Assembly: GCA_009923345.1 (NCBI GenBank)
Contig: RFTR01000004.1
Coordinates: forward strand, 1-29,520
Direction: 5' to 3'
DNA from: Betaproteobacteria bacterium
Lineage (GTDB): Bacteria > Pseudomonadota > Gammaproteobacteria > Burkholderiales > Burkholderiaceae_C
DNA length: 29,520 nt
In this document: positions 16,543 to 23,924 of the stretch, one piece after another
How positions within the stretch are numbered: the stretch's first letter is position 1
How the letters are laid out: the number at the start of each line of letters is the position of its first letter
Translations under genes and position numbers: made by a program
The notes under the pieces: generated by a model
The model's database searches: none
Seen by the model: the letters and a program-made list of their open reading frames with translations, nothing else
Told to the model about the DNA's origin: nothing

Positions 16543-16560
16543 GCGCCAAGCCTATGGCGC
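16543..16560 (-). promoter_or_regulatory. Intercistronic hairpin abutting the livH start codon
   Basis: GCGCCA (16543-16548) and TGGCGC (16555-16560) are perfect 6-bp arms around a 6-base loop. On the mRNA the hairpin ends directly at the livH AUG, and the only Shine-Dalgarno-like bases (AGG) lie in its loop. Such a structure could reduce permease translation or shield the 3' end of livK mRNA. There is no T-run, so it is not an intrinsic terminator. Confidence 0.5.
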
Positions 16561-16591
16561 GTCACAGGTCCTATCGCTTTCAAAACACTCA

Positions 16592-17764
16592 TTAGTTCAT
16601 GGCGCACTGGCTGGCATAAGCGTCGGCGTGGTCTTTGAGTACCACGCCTTTGTTTACCAAAGCTGCTTGGCCACTGCTGTCTTTGGCCACGTCAACACGG
16701 TAGAAGTTACGAATAGGGAACTGGTTGTTGTTGAACTTGAAGGGCCCGGCCACCGACTTGAAGTTGGCTTGCTTCAAAGCGGCGCGGAACGGTTCGCGAT
16801 CCACTTTGCCTTGCGTCTTGAGCAATGCTGAGTTCAGCAGCATGGCTGCGTCATAGCTTTGTGCAGCGTAAAGCGATGGAACACGGTTGTACTTTTTGCG
16901 GAAGTCGTCGACAAATTTTTTGTTTTGTGGGTTGTCGATATCAGGGCTGTAGGGTGAGCTTGTTATTACACCTAAGGCTATATCTTTGAGTGCAGGTAGT
17001 GTTGTACCGTCTACCGTAGACGCTGACAATAGAGGCAGTTTTCCAAGCAAGCCGGCTTGTTGGTATTGCTTGACAAAATTAACACCCATACCACCTGGAT
17101 AAAACACATATACCGCATCAGGCTTGGCTGCCTGCATTTGTGCGATTTCGGCAGAGTAATCAGGTTGGTTTACTTGGGTGTAAATCTCGTCGATCGCAGC
17201 CCCCTTGTATTGGGCCTTAAAACCTGCCAAAGCATCTTTGCCTGCTTGGTAGTTGGGCGCCATCAGGTAAACGCGCTTGTAGTTTTGCTCGCGTGCGTAA
17301 ACGCCCATAGACTCATGCAGTGAGTCGTTGTTCCAGGAGGTTGAAAAATACATGGGACTGCATCCCTTGCCAGTAATGGGCGAAGGGCCAGCGTTGGAAC
17401 CAATCAAGAATACGCCAGCATCGGTGATGGGCTTGTGCACCGCCATCATCACATTGGAAAAAGTTACGCCGGTGATGATGCTAACTTTTTCTTTCTCAAT
17501 CAATTTCTTGACCAACTCAACACCTAAGTCAGGCTTGAGTTGATCGTCTTCTTTGAGTACTTGAACGGTGCTGTTACCCAGCTTGCCATCTAGGTGTTCG
17601 ATGCCAAGCATGAAGGCATCGTATTGGTCTTGGCCCAGCGCACCAGCGGGGCCAGAAAGCGTGCCCAAAAAACCAATCTTTAGAGGTTGTTGTGCGTAAC
17701 TGATCACACTGGTGAGTGTGAGTGCACAAACTAGGGAAAAAGACTTGACCGGTAGTTTCATCAT
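16592..17764 (-). CDS. livK: Branched-chain-type ABC transporter substrate-binding protein (LivK/Peripl_BP_6 type)
   Basis: 390 residues from the ATG at 17764; AAGG lies six bases upstream, and a frame to 17794 is unlikely. The signal peptide MMKLPVKSFSLVCALTLTSVISYA is followed by QQPLKIGFLGTLSGPAGALG, the usual start of mature type-I periplasmic receptors. KVSIITGVTFSNVMMAVHKP and KPDAVYVFYPGGMGVNFVKQYQQAG mark the two lobes. Receptors of this subgroup often bind aromatic acids rather than leucine. Placement directly behind a ring-cleavage dioxygenase (54-base gap) suggests an aromatic or pathway-derived ligand; that is inference. Confidence 0.9.
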   Translation of the reverse strand: MMKLPVKSFSLVCALTLTSVISYAQQPLKIGFLGTLSGPAGALGQDQYDAFMLGIEHLDGKLGNSTVQVLKEDDQLKPDLGVELVKKLIEKEKVSIITGVTFSNVMMAVHKPITDAGVFLIGSNAGPSPITGKGCSPMYFSTSWNNDSLHESMGVYAREQNYKRVYLMAPNYQAGKDALAGFKAQYKGAAIDEIYTQVNQPDYSAEIAQMQAAKPDAVYVFYPGGMGVNFVKQYQQAGLLGKLPLLSASTVDGTTLPALKDIALGVITSSPYSPDIDNPQNKKFVDDFRKKYNRVPSLYAAQSYDAAMLLNSALLKTQGKVDREPFRAALKQANFKSVAGPFKFNNNQFPIRNFYRVDVAKDSSGQAALVNKGVVLKDHADAYASQCAMN

Positions 17765-17818
17765 GGGAGACCTTTGTTTGAAGGAGAAAAGCAAAATTAA
17801 TTTTAATCTTGAAATAAA

Positions 17819-18424
17819 TTATGGTATTAGGGTTTCCACGAAACTTTGGCCACAAAGTTGAAGCCAAGCTGCCCAATCACGTCCTGCATGAACCGTTCCA
17901 CAGTGCGAACACTTGCGTTCTGCCTCGGTGGTGTCATAGAAAGATGAAAAAGCCTTGGGCAGATCCTCCACAATGCTTTGCAACTGCAGTTCGCGACGAG
18001 CCACCAACCCGCCACATTGTGCGCAATACCACTCAAAGGCATCCATCACGCCAATAGGCCTGCTTCGCTCAATCACGGTGCATAAGCTGCCAGCTTCAGG
18101 ACGCTGAGGCGAGTGACGTACAAACGCTGGCAATAGAAAAATATCACCTTCACGCAAGTGCACCCTTTCAATCTTTCCGCGGTCTGCAATAAGTAATGAG
18201 GCGTTGCCTTTGAACTGGTGGAAATACTCCTCATAAGGGTCAACGTGAAAGTCGGTGCGTTGATTCGGACCTCCGACAACGGTACAAATAAGATCTGAGT
18301 TTTTCCAGATCTGTTGGTTACCCACGGGGGGTTTGAGCAAATGCGTATTAGAGCGAACCCAATGGTCAAAGTTCAAAGGCTGACTGTAGTGATCGGGAGT
18401 TGGTCCAGAGATTGTCGAGGTCAT
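17819..18424 (-). CDS. nbaC: 3-hydroxyanthranilate 3,4-dioxygenase
   Basis: 201 residues, longer than the usual ~175 by about nine residues at the N-terminus and a ~20-residue tail. LLKPPVGNQQIW, VVGGPNQRTDFHVDPYEEYF and FLLPAFVRHSPQRPEAGS are diagnostic. The iron ligands are His60, Glu66 and His104; Arg56, Arg108 and Glu119 match the substrate-binding residues. The second, rubredoxin-like metal site is intact (Cys134, Cys137, Cys172, Cys175). The enzyme opens the 3-hydroxyanthranilate ring to 2-amino-3-carboxymuconate 6-semialdehyde (ACMS), which cyclises spontaneously to quinolinate. Unusually, no ACMS decarboxylase or semialdehyde dehydrogenase gene is nearby. It is 13 bases after the Mo-hydroxylase FAD subunit gene. 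Confidence 0.93.
   Translation of the reverse strand: MTSTISGPTPDHYSQPLNFDHWVRSNTHLLKPPVGNQQIWKNSDLICTVVGGPNQRTDFHVDPYEEYFHQFKGNASLLIADRGKIERVHLREGDIFLLPAFVRHSPQRPEAGSLCTVIERSRPIGVMDAFEWYCAQCGGLVARRELQLQSIVEDLPKAFSSFYDTTEAERKCSHCGTVHAGRDWAAWLQLCGQSFVETLIP
17831..17846. repeat. 16-bp repeat copy 1 (also at 19775-19790)
   Basis: GGTTTCCACGAAACTT occurs here, inside the last codons of the dioxygenase gene, and identically at 19775-19790 over the coxS start. It contains the interrupted palindrome GTTTC-CAC-GAAAC. On the minus strand both copies read Ser-Phe-Val-Glu-Thr in the gene's frame. A chance match of this length in 30 kb is not very rare. Confidence 0.4.
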
Positions 18425-18437
18425 TGCAAATTACCTT

Positions 18438-19301
18438 TCAAAAAACGTTCGAACCATTATCTGAGGGTGTTATCAATGGTTGTCTTTGCATGGCGGCAGA
18501 CTCCCCTGTGTTCGCTGCGACTGCACGTCGACACAACACAGCGACCAAATGGGCCCGGTACTTTGCACTGGCATGGATATCCGATAACACTTTGTCGGAT
18601 TCAAATTCCAGCCTGTTCAATGAGTGCACATGCCAAGCTGAAGTGAGATTGATTTCAGCAGCATGCCAGCGCGTTACACCTTGTCCTAAGCCAGTGACCG
18701 CCACCCGCACTTGCCCATTTGTCGCACGTACCACCGCCACACCGACTAAAGCAAATCGCGAAGCCACTTGTTCGAACTTCAAATACGTTGCCCACGCTAT
18801 GCGAGAGAAGCGCAAACCCAGAATCCATTCACCCTCTTTCAAGGCTGTGTTGAAGAAACCTTGAAAAAATGCATCTGCGTTGATCACTCTTCGATTGCTC
18901 ACGATATCGGCATGCATTGCTAGGACTCCGGCGGGCCAGCACGCTGCAGGGTCGTTGTTGGCCAAGGCACCACCGATGGTGCCAACGTTGCGGATTTGTG
19001 CATCGGCGATCCCTTGCGCCAACGCACTGAGCATGGGGTACTGTGTCTGGATGAGTGGACTTTCTGCAATCTGCGCATGTGTGCACATCGCACCAATCCA
19101 CAAAGCGTCACCTTCAAGTCGAATATCCTTCAAGTCAGGGACATCTTGCAGATCTACAAAATGTGTTGGTTCGCAAAGTCTTAGACGCCATGCCGCTATC
19201 AGACTTTGTCCGCCCGCCAGCAACCTTGCTTCTGGTAACGATGTTAAGCACTCAGAGACCTCAGCGATCGAACGAGGGCGAAGGTAGGCGACTGTATTCA
19301 T
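18438..19301 (-). CDS. Molybdenum hydroxylase FAD-binding subunit (CoxM/XdhB type)
   Basis: 287 residues, typical for this subunit. FAD-binding motifs are LLAGGQSLIAAWRLRL (residues ~27-42) and RNVGTIGGALANNDPAACWPA (~104-124). The C-terminal CO-dehydrogenase flavoprotein domain follows, with FALVGVAVVRATNGQVRVAVTG. It passes electrons from the 2Fe-2S clusters to an acceptor. Its ATG overlaps the coxS stop as ATGA. The substrate of the complex is set by the large subunit. Confidence 0.9.
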   Translation of the reverse strand: MNTVAYLRPRSIAEVSECLTSLPEARLLAGGQSLIAAWRLRLCEPTHFVDLQDVPDLKDIRLEGDALWIGAMCTHAQIAESPLIQTQYPMLSALAQGIADAQIRNVGTIGGALANNDPAACWPAGVLAMHADIVSNRRVINADAFFQGFFNTALKEGEWILGLRFSRIAWATYLKFEQVASRFALVGVAVVRATNGQVRVAVTGLGQGVTRWHAAEINLTSAWHVHSLNRLEFESDKVLSDIHASAKYRAHLVAVLCRRAVAANTGESAAMQRQPLITPSDNGSNVF

Positions 19302-19783
19302 CCTTCGACACGCCTCAACTGCTCAAGGCCCTCGCATATAGCTTTAACGATACCCTCATAGCCCGTGCAGCGGCAGAGGTTTCCAGACAAGGCTTCGCGT
19401 ACCGCGTGCGGTGTTGCCGGCACATCCTCGTGCACCATGGCTAGAGCGCGCATGACAAACCCTGGGGTGCAAAAGCCACACTGCAAAGCTTGGTGCTGGC
19501 TGAAGCATTGCTGCATGACATGAAGTTCATGGGTATTTGGTGCCACGCCTTCAATCGTCAAAACAGATTGGTTGGTGCACTGAAGTGCCAAGCGGTTGCA
19601 GGATTTGATGGCCCGTCCATCGACCAACACCGTGCAGGCCCCGCATTGCGCCGTGTCACATCCCTGGTGTGTTCCGGTCAGTTGGCATTCCTCGCGCAAC
19701 ATATCGATCAACAACAAAGATGGCGCTATCTCGAGGGTGATGGCCCGATGATTGAGTTGCAGGCTGATGGGGACGGTTTCCAC
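19298..19783 (-). CDS. Molybdenum hydroxylase 2Fe-2S subunit (CoxS/XdhC type)
   Basis: 161 residues from a GTG at 19783 (reading V/M-ETVPISLQLNH). This start gives the normal length and lies five bases after the upstream lyase-family gene. The longer frame to 19909 would overlap that gene and is not homologous. Cluster one is Cys42-x4-Cys47-x2-Cys50-x11-Cys62 (plant-ferredoxin type). Cluster two uses QCGFCTPGFVM and NLCRCTGYEGIV. No Shine-Dalgarno is visible, so translation may depend on coupling. One copy of a 16-bp repeat covers the start codon. Confidence 0.9.
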   Translation of the reverse strand: METVPISLQLNHRAITLEIAPSLLLIDMLREECQLTGTHQGCDTAQCGACTVLVDGRAIKSCNRLALQCTNQSVLTIEGVAPNTHELHVMQQCFSQHQALQCGFCTPGFVMRALAMVHEDVPATPHAVREALSGNLCRCTGYEGIVKAICEGLEQLRRVEG

Positions 19784-19790
19784 GAAACTT
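19775..19790. repeat. 16-bp repeat copy 2 (also at 17831-17846)
   Basis: This is identical to the copy at the end of the dioxygenase gene and contains GTTTC-CAC-GAAAC. It spans the coxS GTG (19781-19783) and the upstream stop codon, so a hairpin here could affect coxS initiation. Significance is uncertain. Confidence 0.4.
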
Positions 19791-20769
19791 ATTTCAGTTT
19801 GAGACCTGAAGATGCAAAGGCCTTTTGTGTTGCCTCTCGTTCTGCTTCGGTGAGTTGCAACAATGGCCGGCGCACAGGTCCGCCATGCTGACCAAGAAGC
19901 TCTTGCCAATACTTGGCATGTGCTTGCGGTTTACCTTTGGGCTTAGAGTGTTTGAAGGCTTCACGCAAAGGATTCATGCTGTCGCGTACGCGGCGCGCTT
20001 CGTCATACTTACCTGCAAAAGCCAGTTGGGTGTACTCATTCATACGCTGATCTGCGGCCGTCTGAAGCAAGAAGGGCGGCGTTGAGCAGAGGTAAAGCTT
20101 CCAACCCAGCTCGATGACGTTTTCTAACCAATCATGCTCATCGGGGTTACTTACATGAATTTTATGACCCACCATCTCGGTGAGGCGTTTGTACTTATCT
20201 CGATCTGTGCTGTATTTGATGGCCACTACGTTGGGTAAGTCGGCAATGCGGGCGCAGAGTTCGGGGCTCATTACATAGCCGCAATCGGGGTGATTCCACA
20301 TGGCCAATCCAATGTCAATTTTTTCAGATAAGTAGCGGTAGTACTCGTAAATAGTTTCATCGGTGTCCGCGCCAAAGTGCAGCACAGGGCTGTGCACGAT
20401 CACAAAGTCCGCGCCAATGTTTTGTGAATGTTGCGCTAAATCTAGCACCACATCCAAATTGGTGTCAGAGCAAGAAGTGACGATGCCGCAATGACCTTTT
20501 CCGTTGCGGTTGCCAGCTTCGTTTGCCACTTCGACTGACAACTCCATCAACCGTTTTCGTTCAGCCAAACCCATCGAGAAAAACTCAGCTTGCTTTCCCG
20601 CAATAAACAACCCACCCAGATTCAGAGTGTTAATCCAGTGATTTAAGTTGTCACGGTAAGCTTTTTCGTCTAGTTTGAGCGATGCATCAAAGGGCGTAAG
20701 ACTGGCGGCCCATACACCCACCATGTGTTCGCGTGCGTATTCCTTAGCGTCGGATTTTTTATATTTCAT
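19789..20769 (-). CDS. Atypical DHDPS/N-acetylneuraminate-lyase superfamily protein
   Basis: 326 residues, about 30 longer than DapA. The superfamily is clear: VWAASLTPFD (19-28), the Schiff-base lysine Lys185 in NVVAIKYS, and a (beta/alpha)8-like layout. Key DapA residues differ. The GTTGE pyruvate-carboxylate loop reads GKQAE (58-62), the catalytic tyrosine of YN-P is Trp158 (MWNHP), and the Arg of the PGRTG segment is missing. It is therefore unlikely to make dihydrodipicolinate and may be an aldolase, hydratase-aldolase or lyase acting on a ring-cleavage product. It sits between the large and 2Fe-2S subunit genes of a Mo-hydroxylase and shares an operon with 3-hydroxyanthranilate dioxygenase, so its substrate is probably in that route. 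Confidence 0.85.
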   Translation of the reverse strand: MKYKKSDAKEYAREHMVGVWAASLTPFDASLKLDEKAYRDNLNHWINTLNLGGLFIAGKQAEFFSMGLAERKRLMELSVEVANEAGNRNGKGHCGIVTSCSDTNLDVVLDLAQHSQNIGADFVIVHSPVLHFGADTDETIYEYYRYLSEKIDIGLAMWNHPDCGYVMSPELCARIADLPNVVAIKYSTDRDKYKRLTEMVGHKIHVSNPDEHDWLENVIELGWKLYLCSTPPFLLQTAADQRMNEYTQLAFAGKYDEARRVRDSMNPLREAFKHSKPKGKPQAHAKYWQELLGQHGGPVRRPLLQLTEAEREATQKAFASSGLKLK

Positions 20770-20777
20770 GATTTTTC

Positions 20778-22874
20778 CTATTGTTGATTTATTTGCATGA
20801 CACGCCAGAGTTGCTCTGAAGTGAGTGGAAATTGAAGCGTGGTCTCACCAATCGGAGACAGGGCGTCTCGCGCGGCATTCATCAAGGCGGCTGGAATTCC
20901 GATACACCCAGCCTCTCCAACCCCTTTGGCGCCCAGTAAGTTGAATGGACTGGGTGTGTGCATCGACAAGATGTCTATTTCGGGCATATCGCTGGCGCGG
21001 GGGATGGCGTAATCCATCAGAGAACCCGTGACCAGTTGGCCCTGCTCGTCATAAATGAGTTGCTCCATCAGGGCCTGACCAAGGCCTTGGGCCGCACCAC
21101 CGATAAGCTGACCATTTGCAAGCTTCGGGTGCACGATATGGCCAGCATCGTCAACCCATATCACGCGCTCGATGGTGGGTTTACCTGTGTCTGCATCAAT
21201 GCTTAAGCGCACCACCACGCAACCGAAGCTCCAGGCTTCTTTGGCGGTGAAGCGCTCCTCGACGGTGATGGGGTAATTGACGCCGAGGCGCTCTTGTTCG
21301 CGAGCACGAGTACATGCTTGAATGATCGCGCTGCCGGCGATGGCGGTACTACGACTTGCGAGAGACCCAATTCCTATGGGGCAAGTTTGCGTATCCCCCA
21401 TTAAGACATCGACTTGGCTCTCATCGCATCCTAAACATTCTGCAGCAATACGTGCGTAAGTCGTGATGTGTCCTTGGCCTTGAGCGGGCGAGCCACTGGC
21501 GACCGTCACGCGTCCATTGCTTGATAGCGTGACGCGTGCGGATTCCCAGCCTTGGCCGCAAGGCTCGATGTACATCGCTACACCAATGCCGACCCATTCA
21601 CCTCGGTCGCGACGTTTGTTTTGTTCTGTGCGCTCATGTGTGTAGCCAAAGTGATCGCAGGCTTGTCTCAGCGCTTGGGCATAGTCACCCGAATCCAGCA
21701 CTTCGCCGTTAGCTGTTGTATAAGGCATATCTTGCGCTGAAATTAAATTTTTCATACGTAGGTCAACTGGATCAATGCCATGTTGGCGCGCCGCCATATC
21801 CATTAAGGTTTCCATCAGCAACGCTGCTTCAGGACGCCCTGCGCCTCGATAAATATTTACTGGCGCTGTGTTTGCGCGAGTTGCGATACCGTCAATTTTT
21901 AAATGATGCAAATCGTAGGGACCAGGCAAAATACGCGCGGCATTGCGCAAGGGCACAACACCTGAATAGGGCAACCAAGCCCCTAAGGTGAAATGCAATT
22001 TGGCTGAGAGCCCTTGCAGGCGGCCTTGCGCGTTTATCCAGAGTTCTCCATCTATTCGTGCCCCTCGACCTTGCACACCACCCAGAAAATCTTCGGAGCG
22101 CGAGGAAGCCCAGCGCACGGTGGTTCTCATATAGCGAGCAGTCAAAGCTACCAAGAGGTCTTCTGGACTCACTGAGGCACGTGCGCCAAATGCACCACCC
22201 ACGTTGGGGCAGATCACATGTACCTGCCCCACGTCAATGCCCAACACATTGGCGGCATCGGCTTGCGCTCTTGACGGAGTTTGTGTCGCTACCCACAGTG
22301 TGATGCTCTGCGTATCGTCATGCCAAGTTGCGCTGCAGGCGCGTGGCTCCATAGGCATGGCTGACAGGCGAGGCACGTCCAAACTTATGCTGGCGGAAGG
22401 CGCGTTTTGCGGCAGTTCGCCATGGTGGTGCTGTATTTGGGTGGTGACGCGGCTTTGCGCGTCAAAGTCGCTAGCGACGGGCAGTGGGCGCAAAGACAAT
22501 TGCACCAGCTCCGCAGCGCGGCTAGCCAGTTGCGCGTTCTGGGCAATGACCACAGCCACCACTTGCCCTACGTAGGATAAGGTGTCTTGTGCGAGTAGCT
22601 CAAAGCGAACATCGTGTTGCAAGGGAAGTAGGGGGTTGATATCGGGCAACCAGTGCTGACCTAAATCTGTGGCGGTCAAAACGGCATGTACCCCGGGCAT
22701 TTTTAGTGCTTCGGCTGTATCGATCTGCACAATGTGTGCATGCGCTTGAGGGCTTCGTACAAAGGCTAGATGGAGGGAGTGGGGCAGTTTCAGGTCTTGA
22801 CCAAAGCGCGCCTCACCGCGCAGCAAAGCTGCGTCTTCACGGCGCAATGTCGAAGTTGTGGGGATGTCAGTCAT
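20778..22874 (-). CDS. Molybdenum hydroxylase large subunit (CoxL form II/XdhA family)
   Basis: 698 residues from the ATG at 22874 (MTDIPTTSTLRREDAALLRG). An upstream TTG at 22931 would add a non-homologous leader. The N-terminal a/b hammerhead domain has GEARFGQDLKLPHSLHLAFV. Mo-cofactor motifs follow: CPNVGGAFGARA, NIYRGAGRPEAALLME, SGSPAQGQGHITTYARI and GAKGVGEAGCIG, with the catalytic glutamate at about residue 654. The YRGAGR loop, not AYRCSFR, places it with form II enzymes, which hydroxylate aromatic or N-heteroaromatic carbons rather than oxidise CO. It heads the operon and is divergent from lysR. The true substrate cannot be read from sequence. Confidence 0.9.
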   Translation of the reverse strand: MTDIPTTSTLRREDAALLRGEARFGQDLKLPHSLHLAFVRSPQAHAHIVQIDTAEALKMPGVHAVLTATDLGQHWLPDINPLLPLQHDVRFELLAQDTLSYVGQVVAVVIAQNAQLASRAAELVQLSLRPLPVASDFDAQSRVTTQIQHHHGELPQNAPSASISLDVPRLSAMPMEPRACSATWHDDTQSITLWVATQTPSRAQADAANVLGIDVGQVHVICPNVGGAFGARASVSPEDLLVALTARYMRTTVRWASSRSEDFLGGVQGRGARIDGELWINAQGRLQGLSAKLHFTLGAWLPYSGVVPLRNAARILPGPYDLHHLKIDGIATRANTAPVNIYRGAGRPEAALLMETLMDMAARQHGIDPVDLRMKNLISAQDMPYTTANGEVLDSGDYAQALRQACDHFGYTHERTEQNKRRDRGEWVGIGVAMYIEPCGQGWESARVTLSSNGRVTVASGSPAQGQGHITTYARIAAECLGCDESQVDVLMGDTQTCPIGIGSLASRSTAIAGSAIIQACTRAREQERLGVNYPITVEERFTAKEAWSFGCVVVRLSIDADTGKPTIERVIWVDDAGHIVHPKLANGQLIGGAAQGLGQALMEQLIYDEQGQLVTGSLMDYAIPRASDMPEIDILSMHTPSPFNLLGAKGVGEAGCIGIPAALMNAARDALSPIGETTLQFPLTSEQLWRVMQINQQ

Positions 22875-22883
22875 CAAGCGTCT

Positions 22884-22899
22884 ATTGTTGGCAAACAAT
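22884..22899. promoter_or_regulatory. Inverted repeat in the coxL leader
   Basis: ATTGTT (22884-22889) and AACAAT (22894-22899) are perfect arms with a 4-base centre, ten bases upstream of the coxL start. It could be an operator half for the divergent LysR protein or an mRNA hairpin masking the start; no Shine-Dalgarno is visible here. Confidence 0.35.
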
Positions 22900-22941
22900 G
22901 GGTCTTGGGCCAAATGATAAAAATTGAACAATCATTTAGCG

Positions 22942-22961
22942 CAACTGTTTAATCGCAGTTG
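22942..22961. promoter_or_regulatory. Candidate LysR-type operator in the coxL/lysR gap
   Basis: CAACTG (22942-22947) and CAGTTG (22956-22961) form a perfect 6-bp inverted repeat around eight bases. It lies between the divergent starts, 67 bases from coxL and 25 from lysR, where LysR-type regulators usually bind for activation and autorepression. The spacing is close to, but not exactly, the T-N11-A rule. Confidence 0.45.
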
Positions 22962-22986
22962 TTTCTGAGCCGCATAAACTTGGGCT

Positions 22987-23913
22987 ATGCCTTTCAAACT
23001 CGCCACCTCTCACCTGAGCCTTCGTCAACTGCGAGCTTTCTTAGCAGTGGCCCAAGAATCCAGCATGACGCGCGCAGCCACTCGGCTGCACCTGACCCCC
23101 TCGGCCTTGTCAATGTTGGTCCGGGGTATGGAAGACGATTTGGGTATGCGTTTGTTCGAGCGCACCACCCGACGTGTAGTGTTGACCGATGCAGGCAAGC
23201 AATTTTTGCCTACGGTAGAGCTGGTCTTCCAGCAGCTAGATAGCGGTATTGCTAGTCTTCAGCAGTCGCAACGTATGAAAGCCGCGCAGTTGCGAGTTGC
23301 TGCGTCACCACTGCTTGCTAGCGCTCTGTTTCCCAAGGTAATTGCCAGTTTTCGTTCCCAACACCCTCAGGTCACTGTGGTGCTGATGGATGCACCCGTC
23401 GATTCGTTATCAGATCTAGTGCGTCGTGGTGATGTTGACATGGCGGTTTGCACTGCTAACAGCGATGTGACCGATTTGTCAGCGCACTTGTTGTATGTCG
23501 ACAAATTGATGTTGGCTTGTCATATTGATCATCCGCTGGCTCAAGAACGCGAGGTCTCTTGGCAGAGTTTGGTGGATGAACCACTGATCTTGATGCGCCA
23601 TGGCAGTGGTTTACGCTCGCTGGTGGACAAAACTATCTTCAAGTGGAGCAAGCATCTACAACCGGCATATGAAGTCTCACAAGTAGCGACGGCATTGGGG
23701 TTAGTGTCGGAGGGCGAGGGTGTGTCGATCTTGCCTTCTTATGCCATTTCACGTGCAAAGGCAGCGGCGCAAGCTTTGTCTATTGCCACCGTAGCCCTAG
23801 TGAGGCCTGTGGTCGAGCGTGAAATTGTTGCTCTTATGCCTGTCAACGCGGAGTCTTCAGTTGAAGCGAATGCCCTGATTGAACACTTCAAAAAGCACGC
23901 TGGCAAGTATTAA
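22987..23913 (+). CDS. LysR-family transcriptional regulator
   Basis: 308 residues. The N-terminal winged helix-turn-helix (about residues 10-67) reads LRQLRAFLAVAQESSMTRAATRLHLTPSALSMLVRGMEDDLGMRLFERTTRRVVLT, shown here only to describe its position; the recognition helix lies around SALSMLVRGME. The rest is a two-lobed effector-binding domain (RVAASPLLASALFPKVIASF at its start). It is divergent from the Mo-hydroxylase/dioxygenase/Liv operon across 112 bases and is the obvious regulator of it, probably sensing the substrate or a ring-cleavage intermediate. It converges with the RidA-family gene, 11 bases away. Confidence 0.93.
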   Translation: MPFKLATSHLSLRQLRAFLAVAQESSMTRAATRLHLTPSALSMLVRGMEDDLGMRLFERTTRRVVLTDAGKQFLPTVELVFQQLDSGIASLQQSQRMKAAQLRVAASPLLASALFPKVIASFRSQHPQVTVVLMDAPVDSLSDLVRRGDVDMAVCTANSDVTDLSAHLLYVDKLMLACHIDHPLAQEREVSWQSLVDEPLILMRHGSGLRSLVDKTIFKWSKHLQPAYEVSQVATALGLVSEGEGVSILPSYAISRAKAAAQALSIATVALVRPVVEREIVALMPVNAESSVEANALIEHFKKHAGKY

Positions 23914-23924
23914 AAAACGAGGCT

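Noticed and set aside
19784..19909. 42-residue N-terminal extension of coxS
   Set aside because: It would overlap the 3' end of the lyase-family gene and precedes the normal start of the ferredoxin domain.
22875..22931. N-terminal extension of coxL from a TTG codon
   Set aside because: The extra residues do not resemble Mo-hydroxylase N-termini and occupy the likely regulatory gap; the ATG at 22874 begins the homologous region.
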